Assembly: GCA_022605955.1 (NCBI GenBank)
Contig: JAKCOZ010000001.1
Coordinates: forward strand, 100,038,211 to 100,102,210
From: Rallus limicola
Taxonomy: Eukaryota; Chordata; Aves; Gruiformes; Rallidae
Direction of reading: 5' to 3'
DNA length: 64,000 nucleotides
The notes beneath the pieces are model-generated. The model did no database searches. It was not told the DNA's origin and saw only the letters and a program-made list of their open reading frames with translations. The stretch's first letter is position 1. Every line of letters starts with the position of its first letter. The translations under genes were made by a program, and so were the position numbers. Positions 50,601 to 61,633 of the stretch are shown one piece after another.

Positions 50601-52591
50601 GTTTTTTTCTTAACAGTTTCTTCAGTGAGAAAAATCTGCACTTGAACATGAATTAAGACAGATTCAACACTTACTATAAAATATTTCAGAAATAAACAGC
50701 ATAATTGCTTCCTTTTCATCACAATATTGTACCAGCTTGACTTCTTTTGCCAGCCAACCTCCTCAGACCATCCAGAGCTGCCAAAACATCTGAGATAACA
50801 CACGTTCAATTACAGTATTATAAAGATGAACCATCTGTGCTAAGGTTGCTGCATGAGAATGAAAATAGGAATATGCAAAATCCCAGATAGGCTGTTAGAA
50901 GTCCGAACATGACATAAGTGAATTGAGTTAAGTCAATCCCTAGCATTGTTAAACAGCCATCATAGATTTTACCACCTACAATTAAAACCAAAATTAGAAA
51001 GACCATGTCAGATACTCTGTGTAATCCACTGAGACTGAAGGGAAGTAAATTGCTTCAGTGAGTTCAACTAGTAGTAATTTTATCAAAGATTCATTTTTCT
51101 AACAGAATCAAATTCAATCCACATTTAAGGAGTCAGGAAGTAGGCTTTCTTTCTGTTATGCCATACTCCACAGGCATGGAAGGCATAATGGACATTATTA
51201 TTAATACTTACCCACCATACATGCTTACTCTTATTTCTTGCACTTAACTTCAGTAGATCTGTCTTTGTACAGCTATAGCCCGTTCCTGATACTGCAATCT
51301 CTGTGAGCTTCCTCTCACATTGATGGGAACAAAGCTGCGGGTGGGAGGTGAAGTGCTGTACACCACACGGTGCTTTATACCCATTGATGGCTTATAAATA
51401 GGTCTACCTTTCAGTGCAGCTTTTCCCTAAAATTTTAATGCACATATATTTTGCCAAGCTAAAATAAATTTACTACTATGTAAGAGTTAACATACGGAAA
51501 GGATGCTAATTTAAGACAATTTAGCTTTTTAATGCTCAGTAGAATGATTTTTACCTTTTGTAAAAGATAATTAGCATCCTCCACTTGTGCAGCAGCATGG
51601 GGGGGGGGCAGAACAGAGGGAGAAGAAAGTTTTTTATTGCCTAGTTAGTTATTTTCCTAATGACATTCCCAATGATTTAAATGAAATGCAGTGTGTAGAA
51701 AATGCTAGGTAGAGATACAAAACAATTTCTGCTACATACATACTGTGATGTAAAGGCAGGAGGAAAAGCTGGATGCTGAGCTGCTAGAAATAGTTGTTCC
51801 GTAACAAAGAAGTTTTGTGTTGGGTTTTTTCTTTCTTTTTCCAGTCAGAAAATAACACCTTTTTCTGTGATCCAGCAGTAGTAGCCCATACCAGAGTCTC
51901 TTCCCTTGGTGTGTGATTCCTTGTTAGCCAAGAGAAGATGGCAAGATGCCACAGCTATTAGAGCCATCCCTCTTTGTATGGGTAGGAGCACCCTGTATAC
52001 ATAGCCGTGGTGCCTCCGAATCTCAGGTTTTGTCAGGAGCATGACTGACCATCCCAGGCTCTGTCTGAACCCATTGGCTACAAGGTAATCTATGGGGACT
52101 CCCTCTCTTCTCCCCCATTTCTTCAGCATAGCTCCTGCAGGAACTCTGGAGAGTACTAAGCTAAGTTCTCCACTCTCACTCGCATTGCAGGGCAGGTGGT
52201 TGTTAGTAGCCTCACACTGTCCTATGAGGCCACCTCTGAGCAGGCAGGGCCTGCTCTGAAAAGCCTGTGCTGCTCAGGAGAGCGTGTGCTCAAACTGAAG
52301 CAGCCGTTTCCCATTCTGCTGGGAGTTTAAGATGCATGTACCTCTTCACTGGGTACATTTAAAGCTGGAGTGCTGCAAACTGCTGGCATACACTGATACA
52401 GTCCCATCCAATTCAGTACAATTTACTTTGGAAGGGTCAGGCCTTTGCAGGTCTTAATAGAGGCCTTCTGCTCCTCTGCTAAAAAATTTCATACCTCACT
52501 TAATCCTTCTCTTTCTCTATTGTGGAGAACATAATTTGAGTTTTTCATAACTGGAAAGCTGTCATGTATGAAAAGCTAGTTAAGATGATTA
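47641..52591. other. Intergenic, no recognised gene
   Basis: AT-rich. Around 51275-51345 a weak CCGTTCCTGATACTGCA ... CACATTGATGGGAAC pattern may be a third trace of the palindromic repeat. A run of nine G is at 51600-51609. No exon is evident. Confidence 0.5.
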
Positions 52592-52862
52592 TCGTAGAAT
52601 CAGAGAATGGTTTGGGTTGGGAGATACCTTAAAGATCATCTAGTTCCAACCCCTGCTACCATGGGCTAGGACACCCCTCACTAGACCAAGCTGCTCAAGT
52701 CCCCATCCAACCTGGCCTTGAACACTTCCAGGGAGGGAGCAGCTACCACCTCTCTGGGCAGTCTGTGCCAGTGTCTCACCACCCCTGTAGTGAAGAATTT
52801 CTCCCTAATATCCAATCTAAATCTGCCCCCTTCTAATTTAAAACCTCTTAAACTGCCCTTAC
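52592..52862 (-). mobile_element. CR1 LINE 3' fragment, antisense
   Basis: The plus strand opens CGTAGAATCAGAGAATGGTT, then CATCTAGTTCCAACCCCTGC, CCAACCTGGCCTTGAACACT and CTCTCTGGGCAGTCTGTGCC, ending near CTTAAACTGCCCTTA. This is about 270 bp of CR1 3' end, truncated soon after the GACAGGACAAGG-equivalent region. Confidence 0.92.
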
Positions 52863-54269
52863 AGTTGAAAAGGCCAGATAGTAATATTGTATATTAACAA
52901 TGCAAACACAATCAAAATTAGTACACTAAAACCTCATTAATAATAATGCCATTAAAATTGTTAATTTTTTCTGTTATGCTTACTAGTCCAATAACTCTCC
53001 AGGTCTGATGTTCAAATGCTTGAGCCTTCCTCAAGCAAAGAGGTGGGGACTGTCACAGCCCTTCATCAGTACCTTCACTAGGATGAATGTAATCTTCATA
53101 GTGTCTTACTCCTCAGTGCTGGGGTAAATTTTTTTGCATTTTCCCATACCCACCTGCTCAGTCCCCTCTGCTCACAGGGAAGGGGTGAAAGCTGCTCTGT
53201 GAGTCCCTAAATCTCCCTGGGGGCCATTTGACCATCAGGGACTGCCTGGAGCTGCCAGCCCCCTCCCCAGCAGCACTCACAGAGCTGGAGCTCAGGCAGG
53301 CTGGGCAATGGGCACTTGGCCACAGAGCACCTGAGAACCCAGCTCAGCGTGAGGGCAGCCCAGACCCCCTGAGCTCCATCTGGTGTGTGGGTAAATGAAC
53401 ACAAAACTGTAGAATTACACTACTAACGACAAAATTATATTTATTGAGCTTAGATGTGAAGAAGAATGATCCTGTCTGAGTTTATGAGGAGGTATAACCA
53501 TGATTACTGCTGCTTTTAAATTGACTTGACTGACCTTTTTCTCCCATTTATTGAAGTATTTTTGTTACAGACACATGCTCTCGACTTAGGAAGCTTTCAG
53601 AGTGAACATGAATATCAAGATATTTTGAAAGGTGATTGAATCACCTGCATGACCCTGAGATTTTCCAAGGCGTATATCAACATGCAATGGTTAATACTAG
53701 TCTCTGAATCTGCATGCAAATCAAACATTGACTGATAGTTCAGGATAACCATCCACACTGATTACATCTAGATCTATATTCTTTGCTGAAACAAGGTCGA
53801 ATGCTGAACCAAAGCTTTCACATCATAAATGGTGTGATAGCAAATGCTGAGCTGGTTACAAAATTACCATTTGTTTAATGGTGAGTTTAGGGAGGTGGAC
53901 CTTGGTACTCCATCAAATCATACCAGTTCTTTTTTAGGACTAATCAAGTAGGGCTAAGATAATGAGTGCTAACTCTAAGAGTTATAATTATTCCTCATTT
54001 TTTTCAGGCAGTGTTTTGTTTTGCTTATGTATTTGTATTCATGTTTAAGAAAGTATTCGTAAACCTTTTTTTCATGTTTGGTAATATACAAAAATTATTT
54101 AAATTCTCTATTGTGCTGTTCTGTAATTAATGGTCCCACTAAGATAGAGGACTTTATTTTCATCCACATATGAAATGCAGAATATTTTACTAAGTTCATC
54201 TGAAACAGAAACATAAGCTATACATAATTTTAAGAATTTGTCCAGTAATTCTAGTTGGGTTGGAACACT
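52863..54269. other. Intergenic with one GC-rich patch
   Basis: Mostly AT-rich. A GC-rich patch at about 53150-53400 has no recognised family. No gene seen. Confidence 0.5.
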
Positions 54270-54811
54270 CTCGTGCTGGATTTGGCTGGGATAGAGTTAA
54301 TTCTCTTCATAGTAACTAGTGCAGGGCAGTGCTTTGGATCTGTGCTGGTAACACAGGGATATTTTGGTCACTGCTGAGCAGTGCTAGCACAGCGCCAAGG
54401 GCTTTGCTGCTGCTCACCCCACCCCTCCAGCGAGTAGGCTGGGGGTGCACAAAGAAGTTGGGAGGGGACACAGCTGGAACAAAGGGGTATTCCATACTAT
54501 AAAGCTGGGGAAAGAAGAAGGAAGGGGGTGAGGGGGGAGGGGAACATTTGGAATGATGGTGTTTGTCTTCCCAAGTAACTGTTACCCCTGCTGGAGCCCT
54601 GCTTTCCTGCCTGCCCATGGACAGCGTTGAATGAATTCCTTCTCTTGCTTTGCTTGTGTTAAACCTTTGCTTTATCTGTTAAACTGTTTTTTATCTCAAA
54701 CCATGAGTTTTCTCACTTTCATCCTTACAATTCTCTCTCCCATCCCACTAGGGGATAGTGAGTGAGAGACTGTGTAGTACTCAGTCGATAGCTGGGGCAA
54801 AAACCATGACA
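54270..54811 (+). mobile_element. Solo LTR of an avian endogenous retrovirus, copy 1
   Basis: Begins about TCGTGCTGGATTTGGCTGGG and GATAGAGTTAATTCTCTTC, and closes with GGGGCAAAAACCATGACA (54794-54811). Family landmarks occur in order: GATAGAGTTAAT near the 5' end, a TATA-like box after CCATACTATAAAGC (about 54493), a TTAAACTGTTTTTTATCTCA stretch around the variant poly(A) signal (about 54680), CTCTCTCCCATCCCACTAGG and the AACCATGACA terminus. No primer-binding site or viral reading frame follows, so it is a solo LTR. A clean target-site duplication is not visible, and the left boundary is uncertain by several bases. Confidence 0.8.
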
Positions 54812-55296
54812 TCTGTCCATTTCCTTCTGTATGAATAACTAATATTTTGTATTTGTTGAAGTGTAAACTGTGGTACAGAAGAAATACAGGAAACAATTGC
54901 AGTGCCAGGGTTCTGTTCATTCACCAGATGAATGAATTTCAAATCTCTTTCCAATTGCAAAAGAAACTCTATGCTAAAGTTGGTCTTGTTTATCCTTCTG
55001 TCTTTGTAATTGATTAACTCCTCAGATGCTAAGTCAACCTGAACTAAAACATTTGAGCATGGAAGGGCACTTAAGATTATTTTTGAATGTGCAGTTTCTG
55101 GGTATGCTTCTATGCATCGTTTTCACATGTCAGAAATACATATTTGTTCATCTCTCTGAACATATCTTTTAAGTTCTTCTCTTAATGAAAAAATGTGAGG
55201 GAAAAAGATTATCTCTGCATGTGTTTCACAAAGTGGTAAGGTACTGATGTTCTGCTTTTCAGCTGGAATCAAGTTAAATTTCTTGATGGAGGTGAC
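54812..55296. other. Spacer between two LTRs
   Basis: AT-rich. I see neither a primer-binding site at its left edge nor viral coding remnants. It looks like host sequence rather than a deleted provirus interior. Confidence 0.5.
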
Positions 55297-55809
55297 TGTT
55301 CTGGTTTCAGCTGAGATAGATTTAATTTTTCATTATTGTAGCCACTATAGTGCTGTGGTTTGAATTTAGTATGGGAATGATGTTGATAAAAACACACTGA
55401 TGTCTTCAGTTTTTTCTAGATAGTCTCTACACTAAGCCAAGGACTTTTCAGCTCTTCAAACCCTGCCAGGTGCACAAGAAGGTGGGAGAGCACAGCCAGG
55501 ACAGCTGGTCCAGGCTGGCCAGAGGGATGTTCCCTGCCACAGAACGTCATCCTCTGGATAGAACCGGCAAAGTGAGCTGGAAGGAGGGATCACTGCTGGG
55601 AAACACACTGGGCATTGAGTTGTTTAGTTTTTTCCTTCTGTATGCTTCACTATCATCACCATCATAATCTCCCTTTATTATCCTCATAAACTGTCTTTAC
55701 CTCAATGCATGAGGATTTTTATTTCCCATCCTCCCCATCCAATTGTGTGGGGAGGGATGAGCAAGCAGCTACGTGGTGCTTAGTTACTGGCTGGGGTTAA
55801 ACCATGACA
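55297..55809 (+). mobile_element. Solo LTR of the same avian ERV group, copy 2
   Basis: Starts TGTTCTGGTTTCAGCTGAGA (55297) and ends GGGTTAAACCATGACA (55794-55809). It thus has the TG...CA termini and full 513-bp layout: GATAGATTTAATTTT near the 5' end, AATGATGTTGATAAAAACAC, GGACTTTTCAGC, GCACAAGAAGGTGGGAG, AAACTGTCTTTACCTCAATG and GTGGTGCTTAGTTACTGGCT. Flanks GTGAC (55292-55296) and GGGAC (55810-55814) could be a 5-bp target duplication with one mismatch. Solo LTRs arise by recombination between the two LTRs of a provirus. Confidence 0.88.
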
Positions 55810-55925
55810 GGGACACAGCCAGGGCAGCTGACCCAAACCCGTCAAAGTGATATTCAATACCATGACATTATGCTCAGTATATAAGGGGGGAGCTGCCCAG
55901 GGAGGGGGAGTTGATGCTTGTGAGA
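55810..55925 (+). mobile_element. Partial LTR of the same group, abutting copy 2
   Basis: It begins GGGACACAGCCAGGGCAGCT, then GACCCAAACCCGTCAAAGTG, ATTATGCTCAGTATATAAGG (TATA box about 55878) and a GGGAGG tract, fading near 55925. This is the middle (late U3 to R) of an LTR related to copy 2, with no 5' third of its own on this side. It lies directly after the terminus of copy 2. Confidence 0.8.
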
Positions 55926-58900
55926 AGAATTTACAGGGGTTTTATCATTTGGGTTTTTAACCCTCATGGCATAAATGTTCTATTTTCTACCTTGCACTTT
56001 CTCTGAAAATTACTTCATCTTTGTACACATCATGAAAAACAGTATTTTCAAAGTAAATAATTTCTCAAATATGTTGCAAACTCAAGAGGCTTCACGTTGC
56101 AAGCAGATTTTCTCATACGAAAATCATGTTACAGGCAACCTGGTAATTGCATTAGGTCCAAGGAAAAACCTGAACCCCTGGCATCTGAGGTAAAAAAAGA
56201 TAATTTCATGACTTTGAAAAACATCTGTGTCCATTGGGACTCTGGGAAATCCTAAAGAGAAAGCATCTGATAGAATGAAAGTAAAGAGAGAAAAAAAATT
56301 AAAAATTAAAAAAAACCAAACAAATCAGCTGGAATTCAGGAACATCAAACTCTTTACTCTTTAGGTAGAGAGATGCATAAAGAGAATTAAATGTTTTACC
56401 ACATATGGAGATGGCTGGTTTTTTAAGTGTTTTTAGTCTACTGGAAGAAAATTAATTCTCCAAGAATACAAAGGGAGAAAACATATATAAATATTAACTC
56501 ATAATGTGTTGATATGACTATATTGTCAATTAAAATTTCTAGATTTCATATTTGTGATGTCAAGTCCTCCAATAATATTATTTTGAAATTGGCTTACATT
56601 TAAAGTTTTACTTCTGTAATATATTCTTTTCCTTATTTTGGTTAAAAACTTTTGGTGATTCCTGTCTTATTTAGCTTTTTTTGGTCCTACTATGCACTTG
56701 CTCCAGCAGGGAGTCAGTGCTGACCATATAACTTGCCCTTAGGTCCGTTTTTGTTTTTTTTCTGTCAGCCAAGTAGCAGTGCATTAGGAAGAAAAAGGGA
56801 TGTGTATATATATGTGTATGTCTGTACAATAATATATATTTTTCTGTTTGGCCTCACTTAAAATTCCTGACCAATAGCTACATCACAGAGGTCACACAGA
56901 AACAGTTTACTGCCGACATATGAACTTATATAAAAAATTAATCTGCAGTATGAGGAAGATTATATGAAAATGGGTATTTGTAGTACAGTTTAATAGTAAA
57001 GTTTAGTTCAAGATCATTCTAGAATATTTGATGAATAGTCTGAAATTCAGTGCAAATGCTATTAACAGTGTAGATCTTCTATCCTGCTTTCCAAATGGCA
57101 TATTCAAATGTCATGGAAATAAAAAGATACAGAAAGGAGCTTTTGTGTGTCGTGCTCTCATTCGTTTTTACTCTTTTTTCTTTTTATTTTATTTTAACTG
57201 GGTTATTTAAACAATGGTAACTTCCAGAAAGAAAAATACTAGAAGAAAGAGTATGTATTAAGGGAAATACACACATATGTAAGTAACCTGAAAGCCAACT
57301 TACTCCAGCTATGTCATTTACAGTGCCCCACCATTCTATAAAGTACATAAACTCACCTGACAGTTTTGAAGTTTCAATGTGTTTATAAGCTAACCATAAA
57401 CATATATTAGGCCCTCTAGTCTTAGAACTTGGTGACTAATTTCTAATGAATAGTTTATTGGATGAATACTTTCCCTTTTCCCTTTTGAACTGATCAGGAG
57501 TACAACATAAGGAAACATCTATTTATAGTTCCAAAATATCAGGTTAATATTTTGTGATAATATACCTTGCTCTGAAATGAAGTGTTTGCCAACAGCATAC
57601 AGGTATTTGATTTTCTGGTCTTCATAGAACAAACAGAAAATATGTTAACAGCTGCTTAGAATATAACAAAATGTTCTGGGTTGTATTTTTTTTTTAACGA
57701 GTAGAAATTTTGCAAAAAATCATCTAAAATAATAAGCAGGAAAAATTAGTTTTCATGGCCTTTTATAGCTGGCTTTTTTTTTTCTTTCTTTCAAGATAAG
57801 TGCAGGTTGTTTTTCTTGTTTTTTCATCCTGTAATTAGAAATAACAGATTTTCAGAGAGAAAAATGCAGTAACACATATTTGTTATTTTAAAATACCTCT
57901 TTACAAATTATTTTTGCATTTCAAAACCAGTTTTGTTTTAAATGCTAGTTTTCTTATTAAGTTGCTGGCTGGATTTCTACTTGTTATACGGTTTGTTGGT
58001 TTTGGTTTGGGTTTCCATTTTGTTTTGTTTTTTAATTTCCAAAATGCTTTTTTTTTTATGAAAAAGCTGCTGCTAACTATACCATGTAACACTTCTGTAT
58101 CCTAAGTTCCTGAATCCAGGTATATATTTTCACATGTATGTCACAGTGATATAGTACTTCTTTTCTCTAAATGTGAATTATATTGTTCTTTAATAGAATA
58201 ATGATAACCTGGGGTTATTTGCCAACCTTTAACATGCATAATTTAAACCACACTTTTTATTGTCAGGTATTTGCAGGTTTTTTCACTGTTCCATGCTGCC
58301 AATAGAAGTGAATGAATTTATCAATGGCATATTGCTGTCATCATCCCATCCCCCCTGATTGATTCACCTTTTTAGGAGCTATGTATCTGCTCATGCTTTG
58401 ACTGTAAGGATTAAATCTAAAAAGTAATCTCATACACACACAGAGATATATATATGTATAGATGCTTAAACCAAAGAAGAGTAGACAAGAATATGATGGT
58501 TCTTAAGGTCTCAACTTTCCATATGGTCATAGTGAACCACAATAACTATGAGAAATTACTCTTAATCATGGTTACTTTACTGACTCAATATCCTTACAAG
58601 TAGTTGTAACTTTGATGTCATGTTTAATTCATACACTAGGGTGGAGATGTTTTACTCAGGTGTCTGAGTTTACATAAGGTGCCTGAGTTATTCCATGCTC
58701 TAGTTTTTATTTTAGCTCTTGCTATCTCTTGTTCTTTACTTGTGACTTATTTAAACTAACAAGTTTCTTTTTCATCTTAAATTTTATACAAAGCTTGTCA
58801 TGTGAACGACTGTTGCCAAATTCCAGCTGGAGTCTCTGTTGTCACAGTGTAATTAAAAGTAATATACTCCATAAATTTCTACCATTCACTCATATCTTTC

Positions 58901-59536
58901 TCATGTCTTCAAATAAAATGTGGGAATGTTGTTATTTCGCCCCAGGCAGTCAGTATCCCTTTTCTATATTTTTAATCTTTTTCATTCATTTGCTTGTTTT
59001 TAAGAGTGGTGGAGTAGATACATGTATTGAGGTCCTTCCTATGCGGCACAAGAGATACTTTTGTTATCTTTCAGTGAAGCATGATTTCTCTGAATCTTTC
59101 AATTTACTCTGTCCACAGGTGGAAATTATATAGGTGATGGAAACATGATACTTGGTGTTTAGGTTTTGAAACATACAGTTTGAAAGCTCCTTGGAATCTG
59201 TCTTTAAAAGCAGACAGGGAAGGGGCTCTGAAAAATTATTTGTCCTCTCTGTGCCAATTTGCAGTTCTACGCTAGCTGCAGTGTGTTATTTGACACAGTA
59301 ACCTTGAGTCACTTACAAGACTTTATTGACAACTGCAGCCCTTTGCCAAATCTCTCTTTATTTTTGCACAACTTCTGGCTGTCCTTGTTAGGACACATTA
59401 GTGTCAAACTGAGGAATGCTGATTAGGGAAGACAAGTCATGTACCATACACAGGCTCGCTGTTACAGCCCCATGTAAATGAGGGTGTAATGTCTTTTGGC
59501 TCTGTGGAGCAGATATAATTTTAGATGCATTCTTTC
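55926..59536. other. Intergenic, no recognised gene
   Basis: AT-rich with TA/TG-rich patches (for example 56800-56840). The 134-residue open frame at 58729-59133 is Phe/Ser-rich, lacks any domain I know and is read as chance. Confidence 0.5.
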
Positions 59537-59551
59537 TTCCCTCCCTCTCCA

Positions 59552-59573
59552 CCCTCCCACCCCTCCCACCCCC
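59552..59573 (-). promoter_or_regulatory. Strong G-quadruplex motif on the minus strand
   Basis: The plus strand shows five C runs (3,3,4,3,5) each separated by one base. On the minus strand this is five G runs with single-base loops, the most stable class of G-quadruplex pattern. It is preceded by a further C/T-rich tract (59537-59551). Confidence 0.7.
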
Positions 59574-59962
59574 TTCTTTGATAAGCAGTAGTTTTTTCAA
59601 CTAAAGGCAATGGTGAAAATTAAAGACCTGCCATGGCTAAAAATAATTAAGTCTGCACAACTAGGCTTGGACTCAAAGCAGGACAATAGAAAGGTATAGG
59701 ATTCTTTTGGAAATGGGCAGTGACTGAGGCTCAGACCTCTGGGAACCACTCTTAGAGGAGGTGAACTCAAAGCCTGTACCTGAGCAGAGGCCTGAACTTG
59801 AAGGTCAGGAGAGATGTACGCGGAATGTTTTCTCCATGGGAGCAGACTGCTAGTTTTCTGACTACAAATTTTGTTCAGCATTTGGTAATTGGGTTCTATT
59901 TTAGTACATAAACAAGACTGTTCTATAAACCATGTCCGTTGAAGCTTGTGTGCTTGTGTGTT

Positions 59963-60001
59963 CACATATGTGTGCATGTATGTGCATACATATATATGCA
60001 T
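59963..60001. repeat. 39-base perfect alternating pyrimidine-purine tract
   Basis: Every dinucleotide step alternates pyrimidine and purine (mix of CA/TG/TA), preceded by TGTG-rich sequence. Such tracts can adopt Z-DNA or act as unstable microsatellites. Confidence 0.8.
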
Positions 60002-61223
60002 TTGATTGCTCAGTGACCCTAATCCTAGGATACCACTATGTTAAGGTTGGGAAAAAACCCAATCATTGTGATTTAAAAGACCTAGAAAAATATAATTATT
60101 ATGTTCTCATGCTGTCTGTCACACAGTTTTACTACATTTTGCTGCTACAAATTACAGTGTAGCTAAAAATAAGCGTGGGTATTCCTGTTCCCATTATGCA
60201 TAATATAAAGCTTCTCAAGGTGAATGATCAGTAGTGAAGTCCTTTAGAAATCTGTGTATCTGAACATGGTATCGTGTATTCCAAAAGTTGAAGAAAAGCA
60301 TAATTCACTATACAAATCTAGATAAAACCTATATAATTATGAAAATTTCCCAAATGAAAGGGCAATTAAAACAAAACAAACTCCATGCAATATATGGAAA
60401 CAATGATTTTCACTACATTTATTGGGGAGGAGGTGTAAAACTAGTGATACTAACCTAAACAGGTGGAATACACAGAGAAATTAGAGGCATCACACTAATG
60501 ATAACTTTGTTATAATCCTTTGGTACGAGTTAGAATTGTAGGAATGTTGGTTCCTTCCCATCTGTTTCTCTGTCTAGACTTCATTGAGGGCTATGTGAAT
60601 GCTGGCAGAGGAGGGAATAATTAATCACAGTATTGGAAGTGGACTAGTGATTGCAGTGCAGTTAAAATGTTGGCAAGAGATTTTCCAGAATTCACTGTAA
60701 GTTTGACAATAGTTTGTAAAAAGTATCAGGGAAAAAAAGCAAAAGCACTTACATAGAAAGTGCAAGGAAATGTTACAGTGGCAAAGATCCAGAATTTTTT
60801 AATTAAAAAAAATTGTTTTAAAACTTTCATAGAATAACAGGAATTAAAATTTGTGGATGTCATCAAATTAAAGCTAGTATATGTAACTTTTTCCTCTTGT
60901 CCTGCAAAAGTTAATGATGGTAAATTTTCTTAGGCTGAAAACCTCAAAATGTGGATTTTGGAGTTTGTGAAGGAATTCCATTCAGTTCCTTTCATGTTTT
61001 CTTTTTCCTCTTATAAATGCGCCTGTTGGAGTGATTTATCTCGTGTGTTTGACTGATATTCATAATAAGTTAGAGCACTGCATATCGTCATCGGTTCCTT
61101 CTAATATTGATGGAATTCTGAAGTTCAGAAGCATTCCAGCTATTTATAGTTTTGTGTTGCTCTTCTGTTTAAAATAGCTTAGCACAGAAACTGTGCTTCT
61201 GAACAACCATCTAAAGGTATTGA
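60002..61223. other. Intergenic, no recognised gene
   Basis: AT-rich, no element recognised. Confidence 0.5.
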
Positions 61224-61633
61224 TGTAGTTTTTTTTAGCTCCAGGGAGCGTCTGAGCACCAGGGAGCATCTGAGCACCCCGCCTTACTTGCTCACCTCTC
61301 CGCAGGAGGACCAACAGACAGAGCCCCATGGGTTGGGATAAGGGCAGTTACTGACACAGCACTGTGAGGGGAACAAGGACAGAGCCTGGGACAGCATGCA
61401 CACACACACAGAGCACTTTACTGACCCAATGAGGCGGTAACACAGAGCCCTTCACTAATGCAATGACCAACCTGATACCTGACCTCACTGACCTGACTGT
61501 CCTGGAGCTGCACCTACCCACTCCTCCCAGATCAACTGCTCTTATAGGGGTGTGATGTCACCTGGTGTGGGAATCATCTCCCCTGTGCTGGCTGCTTGGG
61601 GAAGGGAACTCTGGCCTGGCCGGAACCAGGAGA
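61224..61633 (-). mobile_element. Antisense LTR of an avian ERV related to the 54-56 kb group
   Basis: Read on the minus strand from about 61633: TCTCCTGGTTCCGG, then a CRE-like TGACATCA and TATAAG box (61541-61560 region). Further on come CTTATCCCAACCCATGGGG, CCTGCGGAGAGGTGAGCAAG, GCGGGGTGCTCAGATGCTCC and AGCTAAAAAAAACTACA at the end (61224). This is the same order of landmarks as in the LTRs at 54270-55809, but shorter in U3 and quite diverged. The last part contains an 18-bp tandem duplication. Boundaries, especially the 5' one, are approximate. Confidence 0.55.
61243..61278. repeat. 18-bp tandem duplication inside the LTR end
   Basis: AGGGAGCGTCTGAGCACC and AGGGAGCATCTGAGCACC lie side by side and differ at one base. 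On the minus strand the unit falls in the U5-like end of the LTR. Confidence 0.9.

Noticed and set aside
54270..55809. The two LTRs as the ends of one provirus
   Set aside because: They belong to clearly different subfamilies, the 485-bp spacer has no primer-binding site, polypurine tract or coding remnant, and copy 2 has its own flanks.
58729..59133. 134-residue open frame on the plus strand
   Set aside because: Phe/Ser/Leu-rich composition typical of chance frames in AT-rich DNA, with no domain or homology that I recognise.
59597..60001. 134-residue open frame on the minus strand
   Set aside because: Its start is the translated alternating CA/TA tract, and the remainder has no domain.
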